Assembly: GCA_964478335.1 (NCBI GenBank) | Contig: CAYZIC010000062.1 | Coordinates: 1 to 14,443 of the forward strand | Length of the DNA stretch: 14,443 nucleotides | Reading direction: 5' to 3' | Origin: CAYZIC01 sp964478335 | Lineage (GTDB): Bacteria > Verrucomicrobiota > Kiritimatiellia > RFP12 > DVOR01 | Part shown: piece by piece, positions 7,657-13,718 of the stretch | How the letters are laid out: each line of letters starts with the position of its first letter | How positions within the stretch are numbered: the stretch's first letter is position 1 | Notes under the pieces: model-generated | The model's database searches: none | The model's input: the letters and a program-made list of their open reading frames with translations, nothing else | What the model was told of the DNA's origin: nothing | Program-made: the position numbers and the translations under genes

Positions 7657-9168
7657 CTATTTTTGGGTAAGATTTTTTAGGCAGTCACTCATGGCGCATG
7701 AGTCTCCACAGGCGCAACAATTGCCCGAGCAATTGCCATTGCCTTTGAGTGAGATATCTTCACCACTCCAGCAGTATGTGCAGATGTTTTCACCGATGCC
7801 GATTGCGTCTTTGAGATCCTGTAGTCGCTGGAATTGGAGTGAGGTCATACCGAGTCGATCGCGGAGTTTCTCGACCAGGCGCTTGTAGGGTGCGCCCTCG
7901 GGGTCGCGGTAGGACTCGATGTCGGCGTGCTCGCCATCCATTTCAAAGATTAAACGACGAGTGACTAAGTCCATCACAGTCTTGGTTCGTGAGAAGGTCA
8001 AAAACTTACACTTATAGAGTAGGGGCGGGCAGGCGATACGCATATGGATCTCCTTTGCGCCAAAATCATAGAGGCGATGCACTTGATCCTTGAGCTGGGT
8101 GCCTCTCACGATCGAATCGTCACAAAAGATCAACCGCTTGTCCTTGACCAAATCAAGTACGGGGATCAGCTTCATCTGGGCGATTTGTTGGCGAATGGCT
8201 TGCTCTGTGGGCATGAAAGAACGCGCCCACGTAGGGGTGTACTTGACAAATGGGCGCGCATATGTGATGCCAGACTCGGTCGCTAAGCCGAGAGCGTGTG
8301 CCACGCCTGAATCGGGGATACCACCAACATAGTCCGCATCGACAGGGTAACGACGAGCGAGGTAGCGGCCGCTTTGATAGCGCAACTCCTCGACGCTGCG
8401 TCCTTCATAAGAGGAGGCTGGATAACCATAATAGACATAGAGAAATGAACAGATAGCCATCTTTTTGCGAGGTTCTAGGAGCGATTCTACGTCGTTATCC
8501 TGCGTAATACGAATGATCTCATTGGGGCCAATGTCTCGAATGTGCTCGTAGCCTAAATTGGGGAAGGCTGCCGATTCCATGGCAACTGCGTAGGCTTGAT
8601 CCTCGGGCTTGTACCCTAAGACGATTGGCGTGCGCCCAAATCGATCTCGTGCGGCATAGAGCTCGCCTTTTTCTGTGAGGATGAGCAGGGAGAGTGACCC
8701 CTCGATCTTGTCGCGGAGATGCTCGATGCCCTCGACGAAAGATTGCCGAGCATTGATCAGCATTGAGACCACTTCGACGGTGTTGAGTCCTTCGCGACCA
8801 ATCTCACAAAAATGCGCATGGCGAGAATGCATCAATTCTTCAGCAAGCTCTTCGAGGTTCGTCACTAAGCCCACAATCATGATCGCATAGGTGCCTAAAT
8901 GTGAGCGTACCAACACGGGTTGGTCGTCGTTGTCACTGATCACGCCTATGCCATAATGAGGGTCTAGCGCTGAAAATTTCACAATGTCGTGCTCAAAGCG
9001 CGCGCGAAATTGCGCATTGGAGATGTCATGGATTGAGCGATGAAAGCCATTACCCGCTAAAAAGGCCATCCCACCACGACGCGACCCCATATGTGAATGG
9101 TAGTCTGTGCCAAAAAAAACATCAGCACAACAATTGTTTTGAGAAACAACACCAAAAAACCCGCCCAT
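7657..9168 (-). CDS. PurF-like amidophosphoribosyltransferase with degenerate glutaminase site and Cys-rich tail
   Basis: The PurF family makes 5-phosphoribosylamine from PRPP, glutamine and water, the first step of purine synthesis. This 503-aa protein has the type I phosphoribosyltransferase domain with IPDSGVAHALG (284-294), the PRPP loop FCDDSIVRGT (348-357) and ARSFMPTEQAIR (316-327). Cysteines at 240, 387, 463 and 466 match the positions I expect for the [4Fe-4S] ligands of B. subtilis-type PurF. The start is firm: GAGG lies 6 nt upstream of the ATG at 9168, giving MGGFFG. In active enzymes the mature N-terminus is Cys-Gly-x-x-Gly and Cys1 is the glutaminase nucleophile; here it is Gly. 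The usual QHRGQE segment also differs (HMGSRRGG). The tail adds six Cys at 480-496. It may use free ammonia or a partner's ammonia, or have another role. I believe related MGGFFG proteins occur in other phyla, but this is from memory. Confidence 0.88.
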   Translation of the reverse strand: MGGFFGVVSQNNCCADVFFGTDYHSHMGSRRGGMAFLAGNGFHRSIHDISNAQFRARFEHDIVKFSALDPHYGIGVISDNDDQPVLVRSHLGTYAIMIVGLVTNLEELAEELMHSRHAHFCEIGREGLNTVEVVSMLINARQSFVEGIEHLRDKIEGSLSLLILTEKGELYAARDRFGRTPIVLGYKPEDQAYAVAMESAAFPNLGYEHIRDIGPNEIIRITQDNDVESLLEPRKKMAICSFLYVYYGYPASSYEGRSVEELRYQSGRYLARRYPVDADYVGGIPDSGVAHALGLATESGITYARPFVKYTPTWARSFMPTEQAIRQQIAQMKLIPVLDLVKDKRLIFCDDSIVRGTQLKDQVHRLYDFGAKEIHMRIACPPLLYKCKFLTFSRTKTVMDLVTRRLIFEMDGEHADIESYRDPEGAPYKRLVEKLRDRLGMTSLQFQRLQDLKDAIGIGENICTYCWSGEDISLKGNGNCSGNCCACGDSCAMSDCLKNLTQK

Positions 9169-9250
9169 AAAAGACCTCGTATGTGTAGATTGCATAAAGC
9201 GAACAAAAAAACTAGTCTCATGATAACAGAAACGCCCCTAAAATGGAAGT

Positions 9251-9292
9251 AAAAAAAGCCTCGAACCAGCTACTTTCTTGGTTCTTGTGGCT
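9251..9292 (-). terminator. Rho-independent terminator of the 2-oxoacid oxidoreductase operon
   Basis: Read on the minus strand, AGCC-acaa-GAACCA, a 10-nt loop, TGGTTC-ga-GGCT and then a run of seven T form a stem with an internal bulge and a T-tract. It is about 250 nt beyond the beta-gamma stop and just before the PurF-like gene, so it separates the two units. Confidence 0.7.
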
Positions 9293-9318
9293 CTTCTTCT
9301 ATTTTAACGGGTAAAATG
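9289..9318 (-). repeat. Dispersed 30-nt repeat, copy B
   Basis: On the minus strand this begins CATTTTACCCGTTAA and ends GAAGAAGAGCC, matching copy A at 346-375 at 24 of 30 positions. It abuts and slightly overlaps the terminator stem at 9251-9292. Confidence 0.5.
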
Positions 9319-9381
9319 GGCGTTGTGGCTTTGTGGATTCGTGCGGGATTTTAGTCACGAAGGGAGATAAGGTAACGAAGG

Positions 9382-9396
9382 GGCGGCTGCGCCGCC
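9382..9396. repeat. GC hairpin, arm-TGC-arm type
   Basis: GGCGGC-TGC-GCCGCC is a perfect inverted repeat with a three-base loop. It has the same architecture as the hairpins at 30-46 and 12792-12808, with different arm sequence. Confidence 0.6.
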
Positions 9397-9421
9397 GCTG
9401 TAAGGCGAGCAAGTTTGCCGC

Positions 9422-9449
9422 ATCAAGCATCAAGCATCAAGCATCAAGC
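9422..9449. repeat. Heptamer tandem repeat (ATCAAGC)x4
   Basis: There are four perfect copies of ATCAAGC in 28 nt, flanked by AGGCGAGCAAG (9403-9413) and AAGCGGG (overlapping the last copy, 9446-9452). The same flanks bracket a related CATCAGG repeat at 12743-12771. Seven-nt units without spacers rule out a CRISPR array. Copy number may vary by slippage. Confidence 0.85.
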
Positions 9450-9495
9450 GGGAGCGATCGCGCCCCTAAATCGGGCGAGCATTGTAAGCCTACAA

Positions 9496-9512
9496 CGGCG
9501 ACGCAGTCACCG
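9496..9512. repeat. Imperfect GC hairpin related to 12792-12808
   Basis: CGGCGAC-GCA-GTCACCG pairs with one mismatch. Its core is the same GGCGAC/GTCGCC arm as the perfect hairpin at 12792-12808, in the opposite loop orientation. It lies 27 nt beyond the beta-gamma stop. Confidence 0.5.
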
Positions 9513-9538
9513 TTTTCCACTACTAATAGCAAAGGCTC

Positions 9539-10945
9539 TTAAATGGCTAACGTTGACTCTGCGGATAAAAGAAGCGTATGATTTTTTTCGGCCAAGTCGG
9601 TTTTTTTGCTAAAGCTCTCGATGATTGCTTGCTCAATACTCTCATGGGATAGACGAGTCAAGTTGAGCTTTTTTAAGGCGGCTAGCATAATGGTATTGGC
9701 CGCTTTAGGCATGGAGTGTGATTTTGCCAGGGCAATTGCTGGCACGCGGATGACTCGCACGCCATCTGGGGCAGTGGTGATCGATTTAGGCACGGTCGCA
9801 TCGACGAGGATGGTGCCTCCTTGGGGGACATCATGAGCAAAGCTTTCATAAGAGGGTTGATTCATACACACCAATACGTCTGGGTGGTCGACACAGGGGG
9901 AGCCAATTGACTTGCCTGAGAGGACGACTGAGCAGGAAGCACTCCCGCCGCGCTGCTCGGGGCCATAAGAGGGAAACCAAATCGTGTGGCGGCGGTCGAG
10001 ACGAGCTGCTTGAGCCACACAGAGCCCTAGACTGAGGATGCCTTGTCCTCCAAAACCTGCAAACTTTAAGCGAATCTCGCCAAAGGCTTCGTCGTCTTGT
10101 GCATTGGGGAGATCCTCTGAGGGATTAGAGGAGAAAAAAGACTCGACTGTTTGAGTAGGGATTGGCGTGGTTAGAGGGAGTGTATCCTCCGAGTGATCGC
10201 GAAGTGTACCGAGCGGAAACTCCGCTTCCATTTGCTGAATACAAAAGTCTGCCGCCTGCAAGGGATCCACGCCAAAGTTGGTCGGACAAGGTGAGAGAAT
10301 CTCTACAAAGGCATACCCTTTGCCGTCGCGCTGAATCTCCAACGCCTTACGAATGGCGCGTTTGGCGGCCATGATTCGAGATGACTCTGCGACAGAGACG
10401 CGCGCAATATAGACGGGTGCTCTTAGTTGATCAAATACTTCACAGACATGTAGCGGGTACCCCGTCGTGGCAGGATCTCGCCCCCACGGAGAGGTGACAG
10501 TCTTTTGTCCAGGAAGGGTGGTGGGTGCCATCTGGCCTCCTGTCATCCCATAAGTGGCATTGTTGACAAAGATTACGGCGATCTTTTCTCCGCGGCTTGC
10601 CGCTTGAAAGGAGTGATTAAATCCAATTGATGCCAAATCTCCATCTCCTTGATAGGATAAGACAATTGCATTGGGGCGAGCTCGAGCAATCCCTGTCGCC
10701 GATGCTGCGGCTCGTCCATGGGCAGCTGATAGATGCCCGCCGTCTAAATAGTAAAAGGCGAATACCGCACAACCAACTGGGTCGAGGTAAATCATGCGGT
10801 CTTCAAGCGCAAGCTCATGAACCACCTCCGCTACTAATTTGTGAATGATGCCATGTCCACATCCAGCACAATAGTGAGTCGCTCGCGTGTGCTGACCACT
10901 CCTGTCAAACCATTCATACATGCCGCGTTGTTTGGTATTAATCAT
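9539..10945 (-). CDS. 2-oxoacid:ferredoxin oxidoreductase, fused beta-gamma subunit
   Basis: This protein (468 aa) joins two subunits that are usually separate. Residues 1 to about 247 are the thiamine-diphosphate-binding beta subunit: YCAGCGHG (25-32), QGDGDLASIG (99-108) and FVNNATYGMTGGQ (126-138) for the TPP/Mg site. After a polar, Pro-rich linker (about 248-288), residues 289-468 are the gamma subunit with GFGGQG (297-302) and SYGPEQRGGSASC (326-338). With alpha and delta it would convert a 2-oxoacid, CoA and oxidised ferredoxin to acyl-CoA, CO2 and reduced ferredoxin in the cytoplasm. The ATG overlaps the alpha stop by 4 nt (ATGA), with AAGGA about 9 nt upstream. The family resembles Vor/Kor types, so branched-chain 2-oxoacids or 2-oxoglutarate are candidate substrates; sequence alone does not decide. 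The junction is open and shows no frameshift. Confidence 0.9.
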   Translation of the reverse strand: MINTKQRGMYEWFDRSGQHTRATHYCAGCGHGIIHKLVAEVVHELALEDRMIYLDPVGCAVFAFYYLDGGHLSAAHGRAAASATGIARARPNAIVLSYQGDGDLASIGFNHSFQAASRGEKIAVIFVNNATYGMTGGQMAPTTLPGQKTVTSPWGRDPATTGYPLHVCEVFDQLRAPVYIARVSVAESSRIMAAKRAIRKALEIQRDGKGYAFVEILSPCPTNFGVDPLQAADFCIQQMEAEFPLGTLRDHSEDTLPLTTPIPTQTVESFFSSNPSEDLPNAQDDEAFGEIRLKFAGFGGQGILSLGLCVAQAARLDRRHTIWFPSYGPEQRGGSASCSVVLSGKSIGSPCVDHPDVLVCMNQPSYESFAHDVPQGGTILVDATVPKSITTAPDGVRVIRVPAIALAKSHSMPKAANTIMLAALKKLNLTRLSHESIEQAIIESFSKKTDLAEKNHTLLLSAESTLAI

Positions 10946-11994
10946 TTTAAAAGTTCCTTCACATGAGAGATTGTTTCCTCGACGGAGATGATCACACCAC
11001 CCATTCTCGTGTAAACATTGACCACGATATCGGAGATGCCACCTTTGGTCAAGTGGAGGCGCACATCGTCGGCGAATTGTTCGGCGGAGAGCTCAAGCAC
11101 CAAGACGGTGTGCCCTTGCAGTATGTCACAGAGGGCCTTTTCTGGAAATGGCATCAACGTAATCGGTCTAAAGACCCCGACTCGAATGCCCTCTTGCCGT
11201 AGTTTGTCTGCCGCAGAGCGAGCAATGCGACTTGAGATCCCATAGGCCACGAGGATCAGCTCTGCATCATCACATCGATACGACTCCCAGCGTGCTTCTG
11301 GTGTCATGGCGGCGTATTTCTCCTGTAGCTTAATATTTAGGGTCTCTTGTGCGATCGGGTCTAAGCAGATCGATTTAATGTAGTGACCACGCGTAGACGC
11401 AGTCCCCTCTGCGGCCCAATCTGATAGATCGGCAGGCGCAAGCGCATGCTCTGGTAACGTCAATGTCTCCATCATTTGCCCCTGTAAACCATCGACCAAG
11501 ACAATTGCAGGGTTGCGATATTTCAAGGATAGAGCACAGGCCATCATCGTTAAGTCGCACATTTCCTGAACGCTCGCAGGCGCAACCACGATAGACTGAT
11601 AGTTGCCATGACCACCGCCTTTGACAGCTTGATTGTAGTCACTTTGCTCTGGATAGACATTACCCAATCCAGGCCCACAGCGCATGACGTTGACCACTAC
11701 GCCAGGTAGTTCGGCTCCTGCCATATGTGACAAGATCTCTTGCATCAGACTAAAGCCTGGACCAGATGTCGCCGTCATTGAGAGCTTGCCTGCGCCAGCG
11801 GCTCCATACATCATACTGATTGAGGCGGTTTCGCATTCTGCTTGCAAAAAGACCCTCCCCACTGCTGGAAACCATCTCGCTCCAGCATGACCGATCTCAC
11901 TCGCAGGTGTGATCGGATAACCAAAATAGAGCTCGCAACCTGCATAGAGTGCGCCTATCACGACGGCTTCATTTCCCTTGATTAAACGATTCAT
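10942..11994 (-). CDS. 2-oxoacid:ferredoxin oxidoreductase alpha subunit (VorB-like)
   Basis: This protein (350 aa) is the alpha subunit with the pyrimidine-binding and transketolase C-terminal-like domains. Visible marks are KGNEAVVIGALYAGC (6-20), GYPITPASEIG (25-35), QAECETA (51-57), TSGPGFSLMQE (76-86), CGPGLGN and the EQSDYNQAVKGGGHGN segment typical of the VorB group. The C-terminal half carries VAYGISSRIARSA and a terminal GGVIISVEE. The start is taken at the ATG of MNRLIKGNEA, where the family begins, with AGAG about 7 nt upstream. Earlier in-frame ATGs extend into the delta gene and lack homology-like sequence. It overlaps delta by 26 nt and beta-gamma by 4 nt, so translation is tightly coupled. 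The substrate is not determined. Confidence 0.93.
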   Translation of the reverse strand: MNRLIKGNEAVVIGALYAGCELYFGYPITPASEIGHAGARWFPAVGRVFLQAECETASISMMYGAAGAGKLSMTATSGPGFSLMQEILSHMAGAELPGVVVNVMRCGPGLGNVYPEQSDYNQAVKGGGHGNYQSIVVAPASVQEMCDLTMMACALSLKYRNPAIVLVDGLQGQMMETLTLPEHALAPADLSDWAAEGTASTRGHYIKSICLDPIAQETLNIKLQEKYAAMTPEARWESYRCDDAELILVAYGISSRIARSAADKLRQEGIRVGVFRPITLMPFPEKALCDILQGHTVLVLELSAEQFADDVRLHLTKGGISDIVVNVYTRMGGVIISVEETISHVKELLK

Positions 11995-12235
11995 CTGCGT
12001 GCTCTTTCTCTTTAATGATTTCAATGGCATAGGGCTCTGGGCAGGTGTAAAAGCACCGGTTACATCCGACACATCCTCGCCCCTTATATCTCACAGCAAA
12101 GACGCCACGGGTATTTAGCTGGTCGGAGTGCTCAAGGCATCCTTGAGGGCATGATGCAAGACAACGTCCACAGCTCTTGCACTCATCCTCATTAAAGTGT
12201 GGATAGGGGGGACTCGATACGGGGGATTTTTTCAT
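11969..12235 (-). CDS. 2-oxoacid:ferredoxin oxidoreductase delta subunit (2x[4Fe-4S] ferredoxin)
   Basis: This 88-aa protein has two classic cluster motifs: C19-x2-C22-x2-C25-x3-C29-P and C55-x2-C58-x2-C61-x3-C65-P. It would carry electrons from the TPP site to external ferredoxin. AAGGAGG lies 7 nt before the ATG, the strongest ribosome site in the operon. That site is contained in the last codons of the upstream 75-aa ORF, whose stop overlaps this start as ATGA. The order delta, alpha, beta, gamma is common for Vor/Kor-type enzymes. Confidence 0.94.
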   Translation of the reverse strand: MKKSPVSSPPYPHFNEDECKSCGRCLASCPQGCLEHSDQLNTRGVFAVRYKGRGCVGCNRCFYTCPEPYAIEIIKEKEHADESFNQGK

Positions 12236-12459
12236 AGGTAGACCTCCTTAGTGGCTGGCAACTCTGTACGCACTCTGCCGATAGATGTTGATAAAAAGAA
12301 GCTCCCACCGATTTGAGCAAAATGCCAGTAATCAGAGGGAGCGAATTGATCAAGGTACTTGTCCAAGCATCTACCGCAACCACCGGAAAGATCAAAACCT
12401 AAAGAAGTGGCTGATCGGAGGCCGCGTCTACTTGCGCTGATGGGCGCAATATGGGTCAT
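12232..12459 (-). CDS. Small hypothetical protein (75 aa) leading the oxidoreductase operon
   Basis: I do not recognise this protein. Evidence for a real gene is positional: AGGA lies 9 nt before its ATG, its stop overlaps the delta start as ATGA, it fills the space between a good promoter and delta, and its own start overlaps the stop of a preceding micro-ORF. The protein is basic at the N-terminus (SRRGLRS), has a central SGGCGRCLDKYLDQF segment with a C-x2-C pair, and an aromatic middle (SDYWHFAQIGGSFF). It has no signal peptide and no membrane helix. It could be an accessory or redox-related small protein, or only a leader that sets translation of delta. Antisense and alternative-frame ORFs here are shorter or lack start signals. 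Confidence 0.55.
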   Translation of the reverse strand: MTHIAPISASRRGLRSATSLGFDLSGGCGRCLDKYLDQFAPSDYWHFAQIGGSFFLSTSIGRVRTELPATKEVYL

Positions 12460-12482
12460 TGCGAGAAGTCCTGATTTGTCAT
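12456..12482 (-). CDS. Micro-ORF in operon leader (MTNQDFSQ)
   Basis: An eight-codon ORF with AAGGA 8 nt before its ATG ends CAA-TGA. The TGA overlaps the ATG of the 75-aa ORF as ATGA. The ribosome site of the 75-aa ORF lies inside it. It has no run of one amino acid, so it is not a classic attenuation peptide. Its translation may feed ribosomes into the next frame. Confidence 0.35.
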   Translation of the reverse strand: MTNQDFSQ

Positions 12483-12502
12483 TGTGACGATCCTTGTATC
12501 AT
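12479..12502 (-). CDS. Micro-ORF in operon leader (MIQGSSQ)
   Basis: A seven-codon ORF also ends CAA-TGA, with its TGA overlapping the ATG of the next micro-ORF. The ribosome site for that next ATG is inside this ORF. Its own ribosome site is weak. It lies about 50 nt into the predicted transcript, after a CAAGC-ttttc-GCTTG hairpin (12512-12526). Confidence 0.3.
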   Translation of the reverse strand: MIQGSSQ

Positions 12503-12558
12503 TGCGTTACACAAGCGAAAAGCTTGATTTTAAACACACTTAAATCGTGAAGGCGCAA

Positions 12559-12587
12559 ATTATACAAGAAATAGAACGTAATCGCAA
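12559..12587 (-). promoter_or_regulatory. Sigma70-type promoter of the 2-oxoacid oxidoreductase operon
   Basis: On the minus strand TTGCGA (12582-12587) and a consensus TATAAT (12559-12564) are separated by exactly 17 nt in an AT-rich setting. Transcription would begin near 12552, leaving about 50 nt before the first micro-ORF, about 93 nt before the 75-aa ORF and about 317 nt before delta. Confidence 0.7.
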
Positions 12588-12731
12588 GTGCAAAGTGTAA
12601 AAAAGTTAACATCGGTACTAAGTTGTTCGTTTTATCAATGAGTAATACAAATGTGGTATGCGTCTTTGCCGCTTAAGTGATCGTAATTATTAGCGAAGCT
12701 CGACCTCTGCAAACGGGCGTCGCCGCTCCCA

Positions 12732-12771
12732 CATCAGGAAACAGGCGAGCAAGCATCAGGCAACAAGCGGG
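12732..12771. repeat. Two-copy CATCAGG repeat related to the heptamer array
   Basis: CATCAGGAAACAGGCGAG (12732-12749) and CATCAGGCAACAAGCGGG (12754-12771) match at 15 of 18 positions with a 22-nt period. AGGCGAGCAAG (12743-12753) and AAGCGGG (12765-12771) also flank the (ATCAAGC)4 array at 9403-9452, so both places seem to be versions of one intergenic repeat. Confidence 0.55.
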
Positions 12772-12791
12772 TCGCTGACGCTTCCGCTTTA

Positions 12792-12808
12792 GGGCGACTG
12801 CGTCGCCC
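12792..12808. repeat. GC hairpin, arm-TGC-arm type
   Basis: GGGCGAC-TGC-GTCGCCC has perfect 7-bp arms around TGC. It is the best example of the hairpin style spread over the gene-free parts of the window. Confidence 0.65.
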
Positions 12809-12826
12809 AGCGAGTGCTTATTGCGG

Positions 12827-12842
12827 GCTCGCGTAAGCGAGC
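12827..12842. repeat. GC hairpin GCTCGC-GTAA-GCGAGC
   Basis: Six-bp perfect arms around a GTAA tetraloop. GNRA-like loops stabilise RNA hairpins, but GTAA fits only one reading strand. No T-run follows. Confidence 0.45.
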
Positions 12843-12866
12843 ACTAAGGCCCTAGGGACGGAAAAG

Positions 12867-12905
12867 TCTTCAAAATGTAATCGATTACATTTTGAAGATT
12901 TTTTT
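12867..12905. terminator. Perfect 32-bp palindrome with flanking T/A runs, likely terminator
   Basis: TCTTCAAAATGTAATC (12867-12882) is followed directly by its exact reverse complement (12883-12898), then seven T on the plus strand. On the minus strand, the direction of the KamA/SDR genes, the stem is followed by C and TTTT, with a run of A before it. It lies about 120 nt beyond the SDR stop, so the likeliest role is ending that transcript, possibly in both directions. The uninterrupted AT-rich symmetry centred on ATCGAT would also suit a dimeric regulator. Confidence 0.6.
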
Positions 12906-13016
12906 GGGGGCTCTGGGTGTGTACGTCCACGCTACTAAAATAGATCAAGATCCAAGAGGTTGTCCTCTTTTGCATGAATCTTCTCTAAGGTAGCGTGCGA
13001 TGGGGGGGGAAACAGA

Positions 13017-13703
13017 TTAGTTGCAGAGCTGTAAGAGTCTGAGGAGGATCGCGATGAGACGCCAACGGGGGGTGACGTAGGTGATTTCGCGGCGTTTACC
13101 GATGGCAGCGAGGATGCAGGAGGCTGCGGTTTCTGGGCTTGCTCGCCAAAAACGGGACGCTTGCCCCATGGCGGTATCGACAAATCCAGGAAGAATGGTT
13201 TGCCAGAGCTGCTTGCTTTTGTCTTGTCTGAGTTGGCGGCGGAGGCTGGCCATGTAGTTGAGCATATAGGCTTTGGTGGCGGGGTAGGCGTTGGTGCGGG
13301 CAAAGGGCATTAGGCCTGCGATGGAGGCCACTGCTGCAAAGTCTATCTGGTGACGGAGGGCGTAGTGGGCGACTTGGGTGAACGCAACAATGTTGAGCTG
13401 TATGGTTTGATTGACGAGCTCGTGGTCGAGAGTGGGGGTGCGGTGGCCAAATCCTGCATTAAAGAGGATGAGGTCGACTCCGCCCATTTCACTAATGAGG
13501 GCATCGATTTGGTCGATTGCGTCTGGGGCGGTGAGGTCAAAGGATCGGTTGTGGTCACCTTTTAATAAGGATGCACGGCGCCCTGTTGCACCTACAACCC
13601 ACCCTTGGTTTTGGGCTTCGGTGACAACGGCGGCTCCAATGCCAGTGCTTGCACCAAGGACGATGAGGCGGCGGGGGGAGGGCATGCTGGGGGACTTTCT
13701 CAT
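13017..13703 (-). CDS. Short-chain dehydrogenase/reductase (SDR)
   Basis: This 228-aa Rossmann-fold oxidoreductase has the classical SDR marks: GASTGIG (17-23) for the dinucleotide, NAG (82-84), N104, catalytic Ser127, and Tyr140-x3-Lys144 (YPATK). It would reduce a carbonyl or oxidise an alcohol with NAD(P)(H) in the cytoplasm. Ser19 and Arg42-Arg43 near the cofactor site might favour NADPH; this is an inference. The substrate is unknown. The C-terminus ends in a hydrophobic/basic stretch (RWRLIAILLRLLQLCN) that could touch the membrane. It follows the KamA-type gene by 15 nt and is probably in the same operon. No clear ribosome site marks either ATG 13703 or ATG 13685. Confidence 0.88.
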   Translation of the reverse strand: MRKSPSMPSPRRLIVLGASTGIGAAVVTEAQNQGWVVGATGRRASLLKGDHNRSFDLTAPDAIDQIDALISEMGGVDLILFNAGFGHRTPTLDHELVNQTIQLNIVAFTQVAHYALRHQIDFAAVASIAGLMPFARTNAYPATKAYMLNYMASLRRQLRQDKSKQLWQTILPGFVDTAMGQASRFWRASPETAASCILAAIGKRREITYVTPRWRLIAILLRLLQLCN

Positions 13704-13718
13704 TAGCAGATGTGGGGG

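Larger units (their letters stand above)
9169..9538. other. Gene-free region with terminator and repeats
   Basis: This stretch holds no supported gene. It contains the minus-strand terminator 9251-9292, repeat copy B (9289-9318), a GC hairpin (9382-9396), the heptamer array (9422-9449) and a further hairpin (9496-9512). A promoter for the PurF-like gene should lie at about 9170-9250, but I find no pair of boxes with good match and spacing. Confidence 0.55.
12602..12866. other. Gene-free repeat-bearing region upstream of the oxidoreductase promoter
   Basis: No coding sequence is supported. The part near 12700-12842 is GC-rich repeat text: CATCAGG repeats (12732-12771) and hairpins at 12792-12808 and 12827-12842. 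The part near 12602-12690 is AT-rich and shows nothing recognisable. Confidence 0.5.

Noticed and set aside
9169..9195. Nine-residue N-terminal extension of the PurF-like protein
   Set aside because: The upstream ATG has no ribosome site, while ATG 9168 has GAGG at ideal spacing. The extension contains no Cys-Gly that could restore the glutaminase nucleophile.
9258..9292. Possible tRNA-like segment (GGTTCGA-like text)
   Set aside because: The GGTTCGAGGCT word belongs to a stem followed by seven T on the minus strand. There is no cloverleaf or acceptor stem, so a terminator explains it.
9422..9449. Possible CRISPR array
   Set aside because: The units are 7 nt, directly adjacent and without spacers. 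This is a simple tandem repeat.
11995..12072. 26-residue N-terminal extension of the alpha subunit
   Set aside because: It reads the delta Cys-motif region in another frame. The family sequence begins at MNRLIKGNEA with a ribosome site.
12192..12395. 67-aa ORF overlapping the 75-aa ORF and the delta start
   Set aside because: It is in another frame, has no ribosome site and runs into the delta gene. The 75-aa frame has better start and stop signals.
13002..13009. Run of eight G after the SDR gene as a phase-variation tract
   Set aside because: It lies downstream of the stop codon and outside any supported gene or promoter spacer.
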